Below, piece by piece: positions 1 to 6,972 of a DNA stretch of 8,783 bases. How positions within the stretch are numbered: position 1 is the first letter of the stretch; the number at the start of each line of letters is the position of its first letter. Source of the stretch: Bacillota bacterium (GTDB lineage Bacteria > Bacillota > Clostridia > Oscillospirales > Acutalibacteraceae); the NCBI GenBank assembly GCA_023417635.1, contig JAEZFF010000036.1, forward strand, positions 1 to 8,783, in the 5' to 3' direction. The notes under the pieces were generated by a model. That model was given only the letters and a program-made list of their open reading frames with translations, made no database searches and was not told where the DNA came from. The position numbers and the translations under genes were made by a program.

Positions 1-663
1 GGAGTCGAAAAGGACGATTATTTTACGACCGGAAAATTTGACGCGCTTATTAATTTCAGTTTTCGCCAAAATGTTATGAACCGTTCACTTCTTCCAGATA
101 CTTATGACTATATGGCGAAAACATTGCGCTCGGAAAAAAACTTTAATGTACTGAGTTATATTTCCTCACATGATGATGCGCTTTTCCCTCGTTCCGACTT
201 AATTAACGGAGGAAATTATCTGCTGCTGGCTCCGGGTGCCATACAGATTTATTACGGTGATGAATCGGCACGGGAGCGTCAGTGGAAAGATCTTTCTGCC
301 AATGACTTGACCCTTCGAAGCAATATGAATTGGGGTAGTGTGAACCAGAAGGTACTGAAACATTGGCAGACCGTTGGCTCCTTTCGCAGTAGGCATCCGG
401 CTGTAGGTGCAGGTAAACAGACGATTTTGAGCCGGTCACCTTACGAATTTGCACGGGTTTATTCTTCAGAAAAAAATACCGACCGCATTATTGTGGCCCT
501 TGCGGCTGCAAATAAATCCATCAGTATTCCCGTAAAAGCCATCTTCAAAGACGGCGAGACGGTGCGTAACGCTTATGACGGAAGCACCGCGGCAGTGAAA
601 AACCAGATGGTAACGTTCCAGAGCGGAGAAAATGGGACGATTCTTCTGGAGTCCTGTAGCTAA
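1..663 (+). CDS. MalS-like GH13 alpha-amylase, C-terminal part (5' truncated by window)
   Basis: The frame is open from base 1 and stops at TAA 661-663, so about 220 C-terminal residues are present and the start lies outside. The product should hydrolyse alpha-1,4 bonds of starch or maltodextrins. SYISSHDDALF (the conserved Asp codon is 172-174) is GH13 conserved region IV, the transition-state-stabilising Asp. IQIYYGDES is the following strand motif found in many GH13 enzymes. The stretch with FDALINFSF, LLLAPGAIQIYYGDES, MNW, HWQ and RHPAVGAGKQTILS resembles, from memory, the C-terminal half of E. coli MalS, a periplasmic alpha-amylase. The last ~80 residues would be the beta-sandwich C domain. 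The catalytic nucleophile and acid/base residues lie upstream, so activity and any signal peptide cannot be judged. The gene converges on the cyclase gene and ends 94 bases from it. The family is firm; substrate and location are inferred. Confidence 0.9.
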   Translation, partial: GVEKDDYFTTGKFDALINFSFRQNVMNRSLLPDTYDYMAKTLRSEKNFNVLSYISSHDDALFPRSDLINGGNYLLLAPGAIQIYYGDESARERQWKDLSANDLTLRSNMNWGSVNQKVLKHWQTVGSFRSRHPAVGAGKQTILSRSPYEFARVYSSEKNTDRIIVALAAANKSISIPVKAIFKDGETVRNAYDGSTAAVKNQMVTFQSGENGTILLESCS

Positions 664-685
664 TAAATGAAAAAGAGTGTGCAAA

Positions 686-723
686 ACAGCTCCGGCTTGC
701 AGAGTCTCGCAAGCCGGAGCTGT
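686..723 (-). terminator. Strong hairpin between convergent genes, likely terminator (possibly bidirectional)
   Basis: A perfect 15-bp inverted repeat (686-700 with 709-723, core AGCTCCGGCTTGC) encloses an 8-base loop. It lies 23 bases after the amylase stop and 33 bases after the cyclase stop. Read on the minus strand the stem runs into TTTTGC, a short U-tract, so it best fits termination of the minus-strand cyclase transcript. On the plus strand it is followed by GTATCGTTGC, which is not U-rich, and the nearest T-run is at 741-746, so termination of the amylase transcript is less certain. Confidence 0.75.
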
Positions 724-756
724 ATCGTTGCTATGAAACATTTTTTCTATCATAAA

Positions 757-2124
757 TTACGGCTGAACAGTTGTGGGGTTGTCAATAGGCTTGATAAGGG
801 GAACATAGTTTTTTTCGTCCAGCTTTTCTTTTTCGGGTGCTGCCCCGTATTCGCTGCCGAAACGCCCTCCATAAAAATAGAACTGATTTCTTCCATGTTC
901 TTTGGAATGGTAAAGTGCTATGTCGGATTTTTTAAAAAGCTCAAGGTAAGAGTTGCCGTCATTTGGGTAAAGGGAAACACCGATGCTGCCGCTTATGCGG
1001 TAATTTGGATCTTCCAGCCGAATTTGGCTGAAGTAGCATCCAATCGAGTGCAGCTTTTCCAGGAGCGCCTGCGTATTTGTCACATCTTTCATAAGGACCA
1101 GAAATTCATCTCCGCCAACGCGGCCTACAATGTCGCTTGCACGGAAGAGGGCAAGCAATTTCCGCGCAACTTCAGTCAAGGCAACATCACCTTGTGTGTG
1201 ACCGAGCGTATCGTTAATATTTTTGAAGTGGTCAATGTCGACCATAATCACAGCGTTTGTCTTTTCATGACCGTCACCTTGCAGGTAGCGGTCAATGAGT
1301 TCCTGTGTTACTGCTTTATTGTAAAGGCACGTCAAAGCATCTTTCTGCGATTTATCAAGAATTTTCATTTCCTGCCTTTTGCGTGCGTCAATATTCTTTA
1401 TGTAACCAATGATTTTCAGGCTGTCCTTTGTGGTGTTCAAAAAAACTATGGAAGCGGAGTACCACATAAACTGACCATCTGGATTCGTCTGACGGTATTC
1501 CAACGTAACTTCAGGACGGCTGTTTTTTCGGTAATTTTCCATTAGGCTCTTCTGGGAAAAGGTGTGGCAGAATTTTTCTGCATCATCTTTATGAACAGCA
1601 TTTTTCGCAATGAGATGAATCATTTCATCATAGATTTCCGTATGCAGAAAAGAAAATCTTTTGCTGTAGATTTCAGCGCCGTAAAGCAGGCGGTTATGAG
1701 AAAGATCAGCCTCGAAGACCCGCTCACAGGTCAGTTCCAGCGCAGAGCGGTATATCTTTTCATTTTCATAGAGCTGATTCTGCAGCACTCGGTTTTCCGA
1801 AAGTTCATTCATCTGGTTTTCCACACAATTCATCAGTTCATTAAAAGAAAGGCTCAAGCGCTTAAAAGCGAAATCGAAACAGCTGCACGAAAAGCGCGCA
1901 CGGTAATCGCCGCGGATAGCTCGGTGGATGGTACGGATAAAATTCTGTATTGACCGCGACACACACAGCCTCCACAGCAAAATGAGCAGCAACGCCTGCG
2001 TAATCATCGCAATTACTATGTGGCTTAGCAGAATTGGCGTCTGAAAGCCGTTTGAGTAAGCCAAAAGGATGAGAAAAGGCGGTACAAATGAAAGCAGAAT
2101 AAGTCCCCAAGATTTGTCTTTCAA
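757..2124 (-). CDS. Membrane-anchored PAS-GGDEF diguanylate cyclase
   Basis: This 455-residue protein should make c-di-GMP from two GTP at the inner face of the membrane. Residues ~7-24 and ~31-53 are hydrophobic membrane segments, followed by a basic HAMP-like/linker helix (~54-122), a PAS-like sensor domain (~123-250, ending in the FLNTTKDSLKIIGYIKNID strands) and a GGDEF domain (~260-417). The GGDEF domain has DALTCLYN (262-269), the metal-binding VDIDHFKNINDTLGH (295-309) and an intact GGDEF signature (337-341). RASD at 328-331 sits exactly five residues before it, the RxxD allosteric inhibition site, so product inhibition is expected. There is no EAL or HD-GYP domain. A ~38-residue charged, proline-containing tail has no assignment. 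The start is TTG 2122-2124, supported by GGAGG at 2133-2137 with eight-base spacing. The transcript leader carries a c-di-GMP-I aptamer, so control by its own product is likely at both RNA and protein level. The signal sensed by the PAS domain is unknown. Confidence 0.93.
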   Translation of the reverse strand: MKDKSWGLILLSFVPPFLILLAYSNGFQTPILLSHIVIAMITQALLLILLWRLCVSRSIQNFIRTIHRAIRGDYRARFSCSCFDFAFKRLSLSFNELMNCVENQMNELSENRVLQNQLYENEKIYRSALELTCERVFEADLSHNRLLYGAEIYSKRFSFLHTEIYDEMIHLIAKNAVHKDDAEKFCHTFSQKSLMENYRKNSRPEVTLEYRQTNPDGQFMWYSASIVFLNTTKDSLKIIGYIKNIDARKRQEMKILDKSQKDALTCLYNKAVTQELIDRYLQGDGHEKTNAVIMVDIDHFKNINDTLGHTQGDVALTEVARKLLALFRASDIVGRVGGDEFLVLMKDVTNTQALLEKLHSIGCYFSQIRLEDPNYRISGSIGVSLYPNDGNSYLELFKKSDIALYHSKEHGRNQFYFYGGRFGSEYGAAPEKEKLDEKNYVPLIKPIDNPTTVQP

Positions 2125-2132
2125 TAAAATAG

Positions 2133-2138
2133 CCTCCG
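2133..2138 (-). promoter_or_regulatory. Ribosome binding site of the cyclase gene (decides a TTG start)
   Basis: The minus strand reads CGGAGG, then eight bases, then TTG. No in-frame ATG near this position has a comparable site, so TTG is the likely start. Confidence 0.8.
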
Positions 2139-2143
2139 TTCGT

Positions 2144-2180
2144 TACATGGTGCTGCAGGCGATAACCTGCAATCCATGTA
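2144..2180 (-). other. Leader hairpin between riboswitch aptamer and ribosome binding site
   Basis: The RNA can fold as TACATGG...CCATGTA (7 bp), a small internal loop, then TGCAGG/CCTGCA (6 bp) closing on a six-base loop. It is not followed by a U-tract (the RNA continues ACGAACGGAGG), so it is not an ordinary terminator. Its position directly after the aptamer and six bases before the Shine-Dalgarno suggests part of the riboswitch expression platform. TGCAGC at 2152-2157 in the 3' arm could instead pair with GCTGCA at 2188-2193 in the aptamer's 3' strand, giving an alternative fold. The switching role is inference. Confidence 0.5.
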
Positions 2181-2185
2181 GAAAC

Positions 2186-2266
2186 TGTGCAGCCAGGCTG
2201 ACATGCATTTTACTGTTTAGTCCCTATAGCTTTGCGGCTTCCGGCTTTCACCGGAGTTGCTGATGG
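2186..2266 (-). ncRNA. Cyclic-di-GMP-I (GEMM-I) riboswitch aptamer
   Basis: On the minus strand the leader shows the class I c-di-GMP aptamer in order. GCAA is followed by a 6-bp stem TCCGGT/GCCGGA capped by a GAAA tetraloop. Next come CGCAAAGC, the conserved strand that contains the ligand-stacking adenine in the family, then TATAGGGACTAA, a variable loop, and CAGCCTGGCTGC, which fits the tetraloop-receptor strand and the 3' closing strand. Vibrio cholerae Vc2 has the same order (GCAAACC, GAAA-capped stem, GACGCAAAGCC, CGGCCTAA, GGTAGCG...). A short closing pairing CAGC/GCTG (2259-2262 with 2190-2193) is possible. The aptamer lies ~60 bases upstream of the diguanylate cyclase start in the same sense, exactly where feedback control would be placed. 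The outer boundaries and whether ligand turns the gene on or off cannot be read with certainty. Confidence 0.85.
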
Positions 2267-2296
2267 CCAAAATCAAAAAGAACAAGGCGTATCGAT

Positions 2297-2302
2297 ATTA
2301 TA
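2297..2302 (-). promoter_or_regulatory. -10 element of the cyclase promoter
   Basis: The minus strand has a perfect TATAAT here, inside AT-rich DNA, ~30 bases upstream of the aptamer. This predicts a start of transcription near 2289-2291 and a leader of ~165 nt. The -35 is poor: the hexamer at 17-bp spacing does not resemble TTGACA, and TTTACT occurs only at 20 bp. An activator or an alternative spacing is possible. Confidence 0.55.
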
Positions 2303-2575
2303 TTGTAATGAATTAGTTTAGTAGTAAAAGAGTAATATGCGAAGTGAAATTAAGCGGTAGAACTATGGGCACCATACAGTAGGTTATGCGTCATAGCTCT
2401 CGTGCTATTACAGAACATTGTGCGCCAAAGCATCCAAAATTTCTTTATATTTGATTCTAATACTTATTGTAGCATTATTACCTAATAAATGCAATAGAAA
2501 CATAAAATTTATACAAAATAACGAAAAAGCAGCTAAATTATTGCTGATATATTTATCATCCAGCATAAAAATAAT
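2303..2575. other. AT-rich intergenic stretch with no supportable gene
   Basis: It lies between the terminator of the activase operon and the cyclase promoter. It is clearly more AT-rich than the flanking genes, with long A/T runs at 2480-2580. I see only small dyads: TATGG-gca-CCATA near 2374-2386 and ATAGC/GCTAT near 2393-2408. No tRNA, insertion-sequence end or repeat array was recognised. A 61-codon minus-strand frame (2408-2593) has no ribosome binding site and begins inside the terminator. The stretch could be degenerated DNA or could encode a small RNA, but nothing in the sequence establishes that. Confidence 0.6.
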
Positions 2576-2627
2576 AAAAAAACACGCAGGCAAAAGTGCA
2601 GAACAAGCACCGGACCTGCGATGTTTT
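2576..2627 (-). terminator. Rho-independent terminator of the activase operon
   Basis: On the minus strand, eight bases after the stop of the 432-residue gene, AAAACA-t-CGCAGG pairs with CCTGCGTGTTTT (one bulged T). Inside the loop is a second small stem GTGC/GCAC. The hairpin is followed by a long T-rich run (TTTTTTTATTATTTTT). Stem, position and U-tract all fit a strong intrinsic terminator closing the operon. Confidence 0.85.
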
Positions 2628-2634
2628 AAAAACG

Positions 2635-3933
2635 TTATTTGTTTTCCGTCGATTCCTGCAGCTTTTCCCGTGCAACGGCAAGCATCAGTTTAATGCGGTT
2701 CTCCTGGTTTACTCTGGTTGCACTTGGGTCATAGTCAATAGGCACAATATTAGAATTTTCGTCTATCGCCTTAATCCGGTGAATCATGCCTTTTCCGCAG
2801 ATATGGTTTGGCAGGCAGCCAAACGGCTGTGTACAGACGATGTTTTCATAGCCGGACTCCGAAAGCTCCAGCATTTCGGCTGTAAGAAGCCAGCCTTCTC
2901 CCATTTTGTCGCCGTAGCCGATTACGCCTTTTACAAGGCCTTTTACGTGTGCATACGGTGCCGGCGCCTGGTAACGCGGCTCACTTTTCACAGCGGCAAT
3001 CAGCGCGTTCTGCATTTCGTTCAAGTACTGGAAAAGAATGTGGCAGACGAAATATTTTATAGGGTTCCCACCATAGAGCTTAATATCGTCAAGGCGGTTG
3101 TCAACTTTAAACAAGGCGAAATTCATCAAACCGGGAACATTGACTTCGCAATCCTGCTCCCGCAGAAAGTCTTCTAAGTGGTTATTTCCAAGGGAAGAAT
3201 ATTTTACATAAATTTCACCTACAATGCCGACTTTCACTTTTGGAACCTTGTTGATTTCAATCGTGGCGAAGTCTTTCACAATCTGGAAAAGAATTTGCTT
3301 TTGCCGCTTCCGTGAAAGCGCTTTTCCGTGGTTAAATTGGTCGGTCAGGTACTCGCTCCATTTTTCAACTTTTTGGTTGCTTTCACCTTTATGAACTTCA
3401 TAGGCTTCCGTCTGATTGCGCAGAAGCATTAATGCGTCGCCGTAAACCATGGCTGCAATGAATTTACGAATCATTGGCAGTGTAATTTGGAATCCCGGGT
3501 TGCTTTCAAGGAACGAGAGGTTCATTGAAATAACGGGAACCTGTTCCAGCCCTGCTTTTTTAAGAGCTTTCCGCAGTAGGTGAATATAATTTGACGCACG
3601 GCATCCGCCGCCTGTCTGAGTAATTACGAGGGCTGTTTTATTTACGTCGTATTTGCCGGAATGCAGTGCGTCTATGAACTGACCTATTACAAGCAGAGCT
3701 GGGTAACAGGTGTCGTTGTGAACATATTTCAGGCCTTCCTGCACAATGTTGGGGCCGCTTGTGTCCAGCAGTTCAAAATTGTAGCCACAGTTTTTCAGCA
3801 CGTTGATAATCAGTCGGAAATGAATCGGTGCCATCATAGGGGCAAGAATGGTATACTCTTTTTTCATTTCCTTTGTAAAAAGCAGTCGGCCGTTCTTTGC
3901 ATATTTTAATTTTGCCAAATCCGGATTCCTCAT
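2635..3933 (-). CDS. Activase-related protein, C-terminal half encoded separately (2-hydroxyacyl-CoA dehydratase-like)
   Basis: This 432-residue soluble protein corresponds to the last third of the very large activase/DUF2229 proteins of anaerobic Clostridia, usually one chain of ~1,400 residues; here it is its own gene. Recognisable blocks are FTKEMKKEYTILAPMMAPIHF (19-39), the NDTCYPALLVIGQF loop (C76), SQTGGGCRA-like TQTGGGCRASNY (C111), VGIVGEIYVKYSSLGNN (235-251) and CTQPFGCLPNHICGKGM (C367, C373, C379). The conserved Cys residues suggest iron-sulfur ligands as in the 2-hydroxyacyl-CoA dehydratase superfamily, to which this fold appears related. There are no membrane segments or signal peptide. 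The ATG at 3931-3933 overlaps the TGA of the upstream gene (ATGA), so translation is probably coupled and the two chains probably form one complex. The starting residues MRNPDLAKLKYAKNGRLLFTK look like the linker of fused homologues, which supports this start. Substrate and reaction are unknown; no dehydratase subunits are adjacent. Confidence 0.85.
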   Translation of the reverse strand: MRNPDLAKLKYAKNGRLLFTKEMKKEYTILAPMMAPIHFRLIINVLKNCGYNFELLDTSGPNIVQEGLKYVHNDTCYPALLVIGQFIDALHSGKYDVNKTALVITQTGGGCRASNYIHLLRKALKKAGLEQVPVISMNLSFLESNPGFQITLPMIRKFIAAMVYGDALMLLRNQTEAYEVHKGESNQKVEKWSEYLTDQFNHGKALSRKRQKQILFQIVKDFATIEINKVPKVKVGIVGEIYVKYSSLGNNHLEDFLREQDCEVNVPGLMNFALFKVDNRLDDIKLYGGNPIKYFVCHILFQYLNEMQNALIAAVKSEPRYQAPAPYAHVKGLVKGVIGYGDKMGEGWLLTAEMLELSESGYENIVCTQPFGCLPNHICGKGMIHRIKAIDENSNIVPIDYDPSATRVNQENRIKLMLAVAREKLQESTENK

Positions 3934-6824
3934 TTCTCAAGTGCGGCAAACAGGCTGCGAAGTCTGATTTTAACCGCGCCAAGGTTCGTTATTTCATCTA
4001 TTTTTACCTGCGTGTAAATCTTGTCGTTTGCTTCCAGTATGCGGCGGACTTCATCGGTTGTAATTGCATCAACGCCGCAGCCGAAAGAAACAAGCTGTAC
4101 CAGATTCATATCCGGCTGGTCGCCGATATATTTTGCGGCGGCGTAAAGACGTGCGTGGTAAGTCCATTGGTTCAGCACTTTCGTAGAAAATTTCTTTTCC
4201 CGGCAGCTTACAACATCTTCCGAGATTACTGCTGCGCCCAGGCTTGTAACCAGCTTGTCAATGCCGTGGTTGATTTCTGGGTCGAGGTGGTAAGGCCTTC
4301 CGCTCAGAACAATAATCTGCATTCCGCGCTTTCGTGCCTCATCAATAATTTCGTTGCCTTTTTCTCGGATTTTTCTCATATAGTCATCATAAGCGGCATA
4401 GGCCGCTTTTGCGGCAGCAGATACTTCGCTGAACGTAATATCAGAAAAGTTCTTCTGGAGGATACCCGTCATTTTATGCGGAAAATCATGCTTTCTGTGA
4501 ATTCCCACATAGTCGTGAATAAAGACTCGGTCGTCAAGGCAGCGCATATTTGCACTGATAACTTCCGGGTAATAGGCAACGACCGGGCAGTTATAATGGT
4601 TATCGCCAAGGTGTTCATCAAAGTTATAGGACATACAGGGGTAAAAAATTGTTTTGATTCCTTCGTCAACAAGCGCCTGCACATGACCGTGCATTAGCTT
4701 TGCCGGGAAGCAGACAGTGTCGGAAGGAATGGTTGCCTGGCCTTCCAGGTAAAGTTCCCGGCTGGACAGCGGGGAAAGAACGACTTCAAACCCAAGTTTT
4801 GTAAAGAAAGCGTGCCAAAAGGGGAGAAGCTCGTACATATTCAGCCCCATAGGGATTCCAAGTTTTCCGCGCGGGCCCGGAACGGGTGCGTAAGAGCGCA
4901 GAAGCTTCAGCTTGTAGGCGTACAGATCCAGCTCTTCCGTGGAAGAACGCTTTGTTACCGGCTTTTCACACCGGTTGCCTCCAATGAACCGGCGGTTGCC
5001 GCCGAAAACATTGATGGTAAGACGGCAGTGATTGCTGCACATACCACAGTTGGTGACGCGTACTTCATGCTTGAAGTTTTCCAGGTCGGATTTGCCGACC
5101 AGTGTGCTTTTTCCGGTGGATTTCTTTTTTGCATACACGGCTGCTCCATAGGCACCCATCAAGCCGGAAATATCCGGGCGTGTTACATTCACGCCGAGTT
5201 CCTTCTCGAATACACGCAGCACGGCGTCGTTCAGAAATGTGCCGCCTTGTACAACAATACTTTGCCCCAGGTCTTTTGCATTCGGCACGCGGATTACTTT
5301 ATAAATAGCATTTTTTACAACGCTTACAGAAAGGCCTGCACTGATGTCTTCCATTGTAGCGCCGTCCTTCTGTGCCTGCTTCACCTGCGAGTTCATAAAG
5401 ACGGTGCAGCGGGAACCGAGGTCAACCGGGTGCTTTGCAAACAGACCCAGCTTTGCAAAGTCGGCAATGCTGTAGCCGAGCGTATTTGCAAAAGTCTGTA
5501 GGAAAGAGCCACAGCCGGAGGAACAGGCTTCATTCAGAAAAATGTTATCGATTGCTCCATTGCGGATTTTGAAGCATTTCATGTCCTGCCCGCCGATGTC
5601 AATTACAAAATCAACATTTGGGCGGAAGCATTTCGCCGCAGTAAAATGGGCTACGGTTTCAACAATGCCGCAGTCGATACCAAAAGCATTTTTCAGCAGT
5701 TCTTCTCCGTAGCCGGTGACAGCACTGCTTTCTATTGTAATGTTCGGGTATTTTTTGTAAAGATCCAGAAGATAATCCTTCACAATCGGAATTGGGTTGC
5801 CGGAGTTGCTGCGGTAAATAGAGCTGAGAACTTCGCCGTCTTCGCCGAGCAGCACCGCCTTGACAGTTGTGGAGCCGGCATCCACGCCAAGAAACGCATG
5901 GCCGGCGTAAGATTCAATGTCACCGCGCGGCGCCTTGCACTGCGCATGGCGGTGGCAGAAGTCATCATATTCCTGTTGGTCTTTGAACAGAGGATCAATC
6001 GAAAGGAATTTTCCGGTCGAACCATATTTATGAATGCTTTCCAGCGCTTTGTCCAGGTCAATTTCTTCAGCGCTGCAGAAAGCGGCGCCGAGCGCAACGT
6101 AGTAAAGCGAATTTTCGGGGCAGATTCCCTTTACTCTCAGCGCACGGTCGAAACTTGCGCGCAGTTCGGAAAGAAAGGTCAGCGGCCCGCCGAGGTATAG
6201 CACTTTGCCCTTGATTGGGCGGCCTTGCGCTAACCCTGCAATCGTCTGGTTGGCAACGGCGGCGAAAATGCTTGCGGAAATGTCTGTTTTGCGCGCGCCC
6301 TGGTTCAGCAGGGGCTGTACATCGGATTTTGCGAACACGCCGCAGCGTGAAGCAATGGTGTAAATCTTTTCGTACTGGGACGCAAGCTGATTCATTTCAT
6401 CCAGCGGCACGTTGAGCAGTGTGGCCATCTGGTCGATAAAAGCTCCGGTCCCGCCTGCGCAGGAGCCGTTCATGCGTACTTCCGTTCCGCCCGTCAGGAA
6501 GAGAATTTTGGCATCTTCACCGCCAAGCTCAATAATCACGTCCGCATCCGGAAACAGCCGGCCAACGGCAATGCGCGTGGCGTAGACTTCCTGAACAAAA
6601 GGAAGGTGGCATGTCTGAGAAATCCCCATTCCGGCGGAACCGGAAACCGTAAGCGCCGCTTTGTCACCGTGAATTACTTCATCTTTGACTTTTGTAAGAA
6701 GTTCTGTCATTTTTTCTGTAATTTTCGAGTAATGGCGTTCGTAGGACTGGTAAAGTATTTTACCGTCTTCGTCTGTAACAACACATTTAATGGTAGTGGA
6801 ACCAACATCTAATCCGACTTTCAT
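3930..6824 (-). CDS. Tandem HgdC/BadF-type activase with DUF2229-like region
   Basis: This 964-residue protein carries two ASKHA-fold ATPase modules of the (R)-2-hydroxyglutaryl-CoA dehydratase activator type. Module 1 (~1-255) has GLDVGSTTIKCVV (phosphate-1 loop), ELGGEDAKIL (99-108), GSCAGGTGAFID with C122 and SRCGVFAKSD with C161. Module 2 (~310-565) has GVDAGSTTVKAVLL, DIGGQDMKCF (409-418), EACSSGCGSF with C434, SRCTVFMNSQ with C473, and VVQGGTF for the nucleotide. A Cys-rich DUF2229-like part follows (~588-940), with CGMCSNHC (593-600), a further Cys at 619, GRPYHLDPEINHGID (842-856) and SFGCGVDA (913-920). By family knowledge such activators use ATP to drive a low-potential electron from a [4Fe-4S] cluster to an acceptor. 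The acceptor here is probably the co-encoded 432-residue partner, which is inference. It is the first gene of a two-gene operon with its own promoter; the ATG has only a weak AGG Shine-Dalgarno seven bases upstream. In vivo substrate unknown. Confidence 0.88.
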   Translation of the reverse strand: MKVGLDVGSTTIKCVVTDEDGKILYQSYERHYSKITEKMTELLTKVKDEVIHGDKAALTVSGSAGMGISQTCHLPFVQEVYATRIAVGRLFPDADVIIELGGEDAKILFLTGGTEVRMNGSCAGGTGAFIDQMATLLNVPLDEMNQLASQYEKIYTIASRCGVFAKSDVQPLLNQGARKTDISASIFAAVANQTIAGLAQGRPIKGKVLYLGGPLTFLSELRASFDRALRVKGICPENSLYYVALGAAFCSAEEIDLDKALESIHKYGSTGKFLSIDPLFKDQQEYDDFCHRHAQCKAPRGDIESYAGHAFLGVDAGSTTVKAVLLGEDGEVLSSIYRSNSGNPIPIVKDYLLDLYKKYPNITIESSAVTGYGEELLKNAFGIDCGIVETVAHFTAAKCFRPNVDFVIDIGGQDMKCFKIRNGAIDNIFLNEACSSGCGSFLQTFANTLGYSIADFAKLGLFAKHPVDLGSRCTVFMNSQVKQAQKDGATMEDISAGLSVSVVKNAIYKVIRVPNAKDLGQSIVVQGGTFLNDAVLRVFEKELGVNVTRPDISGLMGAYGAAVYAKKKSTGKSTLVGKSDLENFKHEVRVTNCGMCSNHCRLTINVFGGNRRFIGGNRCEKPVTKRSSTEELDLYAYKLKLLRSYAPVPGPRGKLGIPMGLNMYELLPFWHAFFTKLGFEVVLSPLSSRELYLEGQATIPSDTVCFPAKLMHGHVQALVDEGIKTIFYPCMSYNFDEHLGDNHYNCPVVAYYPEVISANMRCLDDRVFIHDYVGIHRKHDFPHKMTGILQKNFSDITFSEVSAAAKAAYAAYDDYMRKIREKGNEIIDEARKRGMQIIVLSGRPYHLDPEINHGIDKLVTSLGAAVISEDVVSCREKKFSTKVLNQWTYHARLYAAAKYIGDQPDMNLVQLVSFGCGVDAITTDEVRRILEANDKIYTQVKIDEITNLGAVKIRLRSLFAALEK

Positions 6825-6910
6825 TCTGGGACCTGCCTATTCTTATAAAATTCCGTCGTTATCAAAACGAGGTAAAAGCCTCAGTATATTTAGACTATGC
6901 TTAACAATTT

Positions 6911-6940
6911 ATTGTAGAGCAAAGGAAGGAATCTTGTCAA
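6911..6940 (-). promoter_or_regulatory. Promoter of the activase operon
   Basis: The minus strand reads TTGACA (6935-6940, perfect -35), 18 bases, then TACAAT (6911-6916, -10). The predicted start near 6904 gives a leader of ~80 nt. The leader holds only small stems, TCGTT/AACGA at 6856-6870 and GAGG/CCTC at 6869-6882, which overlap and could be alternatives; I recognise no riboswitch there. Confidence 0.7.
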
Positions 6941-6943
6941 GTG

Positions 6944-6966
6944 CCTGCACCCATAAAATTTGCAGG
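6944..6966. promoter_or_regulatory. Inverted repeat centred between the two divergent promoters (possible operator)
   Basis: CCTGCA, 11 bases, TGCAGG forms a perfect 6-bp dyad. It starts four bases from the -35 of the activase promoter and ends six bases before the -35 of the pyrB promoter. The placement suits a dimeric regulator acting on both promoters, but no regulator is encoded nearby and the motif is not one I recognise. Confidence 0.35.
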
Positions 6967-6972
6967 AAACTC

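Noticed and set aside
667..1545. Long plus-strand open frame of 292 codons opposite the cyclase gene
   Set aside because: It is the antisense shadow of the GGDEF gene, which has clear domains. The frame has no ribosome site, a Cys/Phe/Val-rich composition and starts inside the intergenic hairpin region.
2408..2593. 61-codon minus-strand frame between the two minus-strand units
   Set aside because: The first ATG lies inside the activase operon terminator, no Shine-Dalgarno precedes it or the internal ATGs, and it is dominated by AT-rich codons. Only its last ~17 residues look protein-like.
3920..3940. Programmed -1 frameshift joining the 964- and 432-residue proteins
   Set aside because: No slippery heptamer is present before the TGA (the sequence reads GAG AAA TGA) and no obvious stimulatory structure was seen. 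The ATGA overlap is explained better by coupled reinitiation.
3897..4697. 266-codon plus-strand frame opposite the activase operon junction
   Set aside because: It is antisense to two well-supported genes, with no promoter or ribosome site, and shadow-like composition.
6856..6882. Riboswitch in the leader of the activase operon
   Set aside because: Only two short overlapping stems (TCGTT/AACGA and GAGG/CCTC) are present, with no conserved aptamer motif that I recognise.
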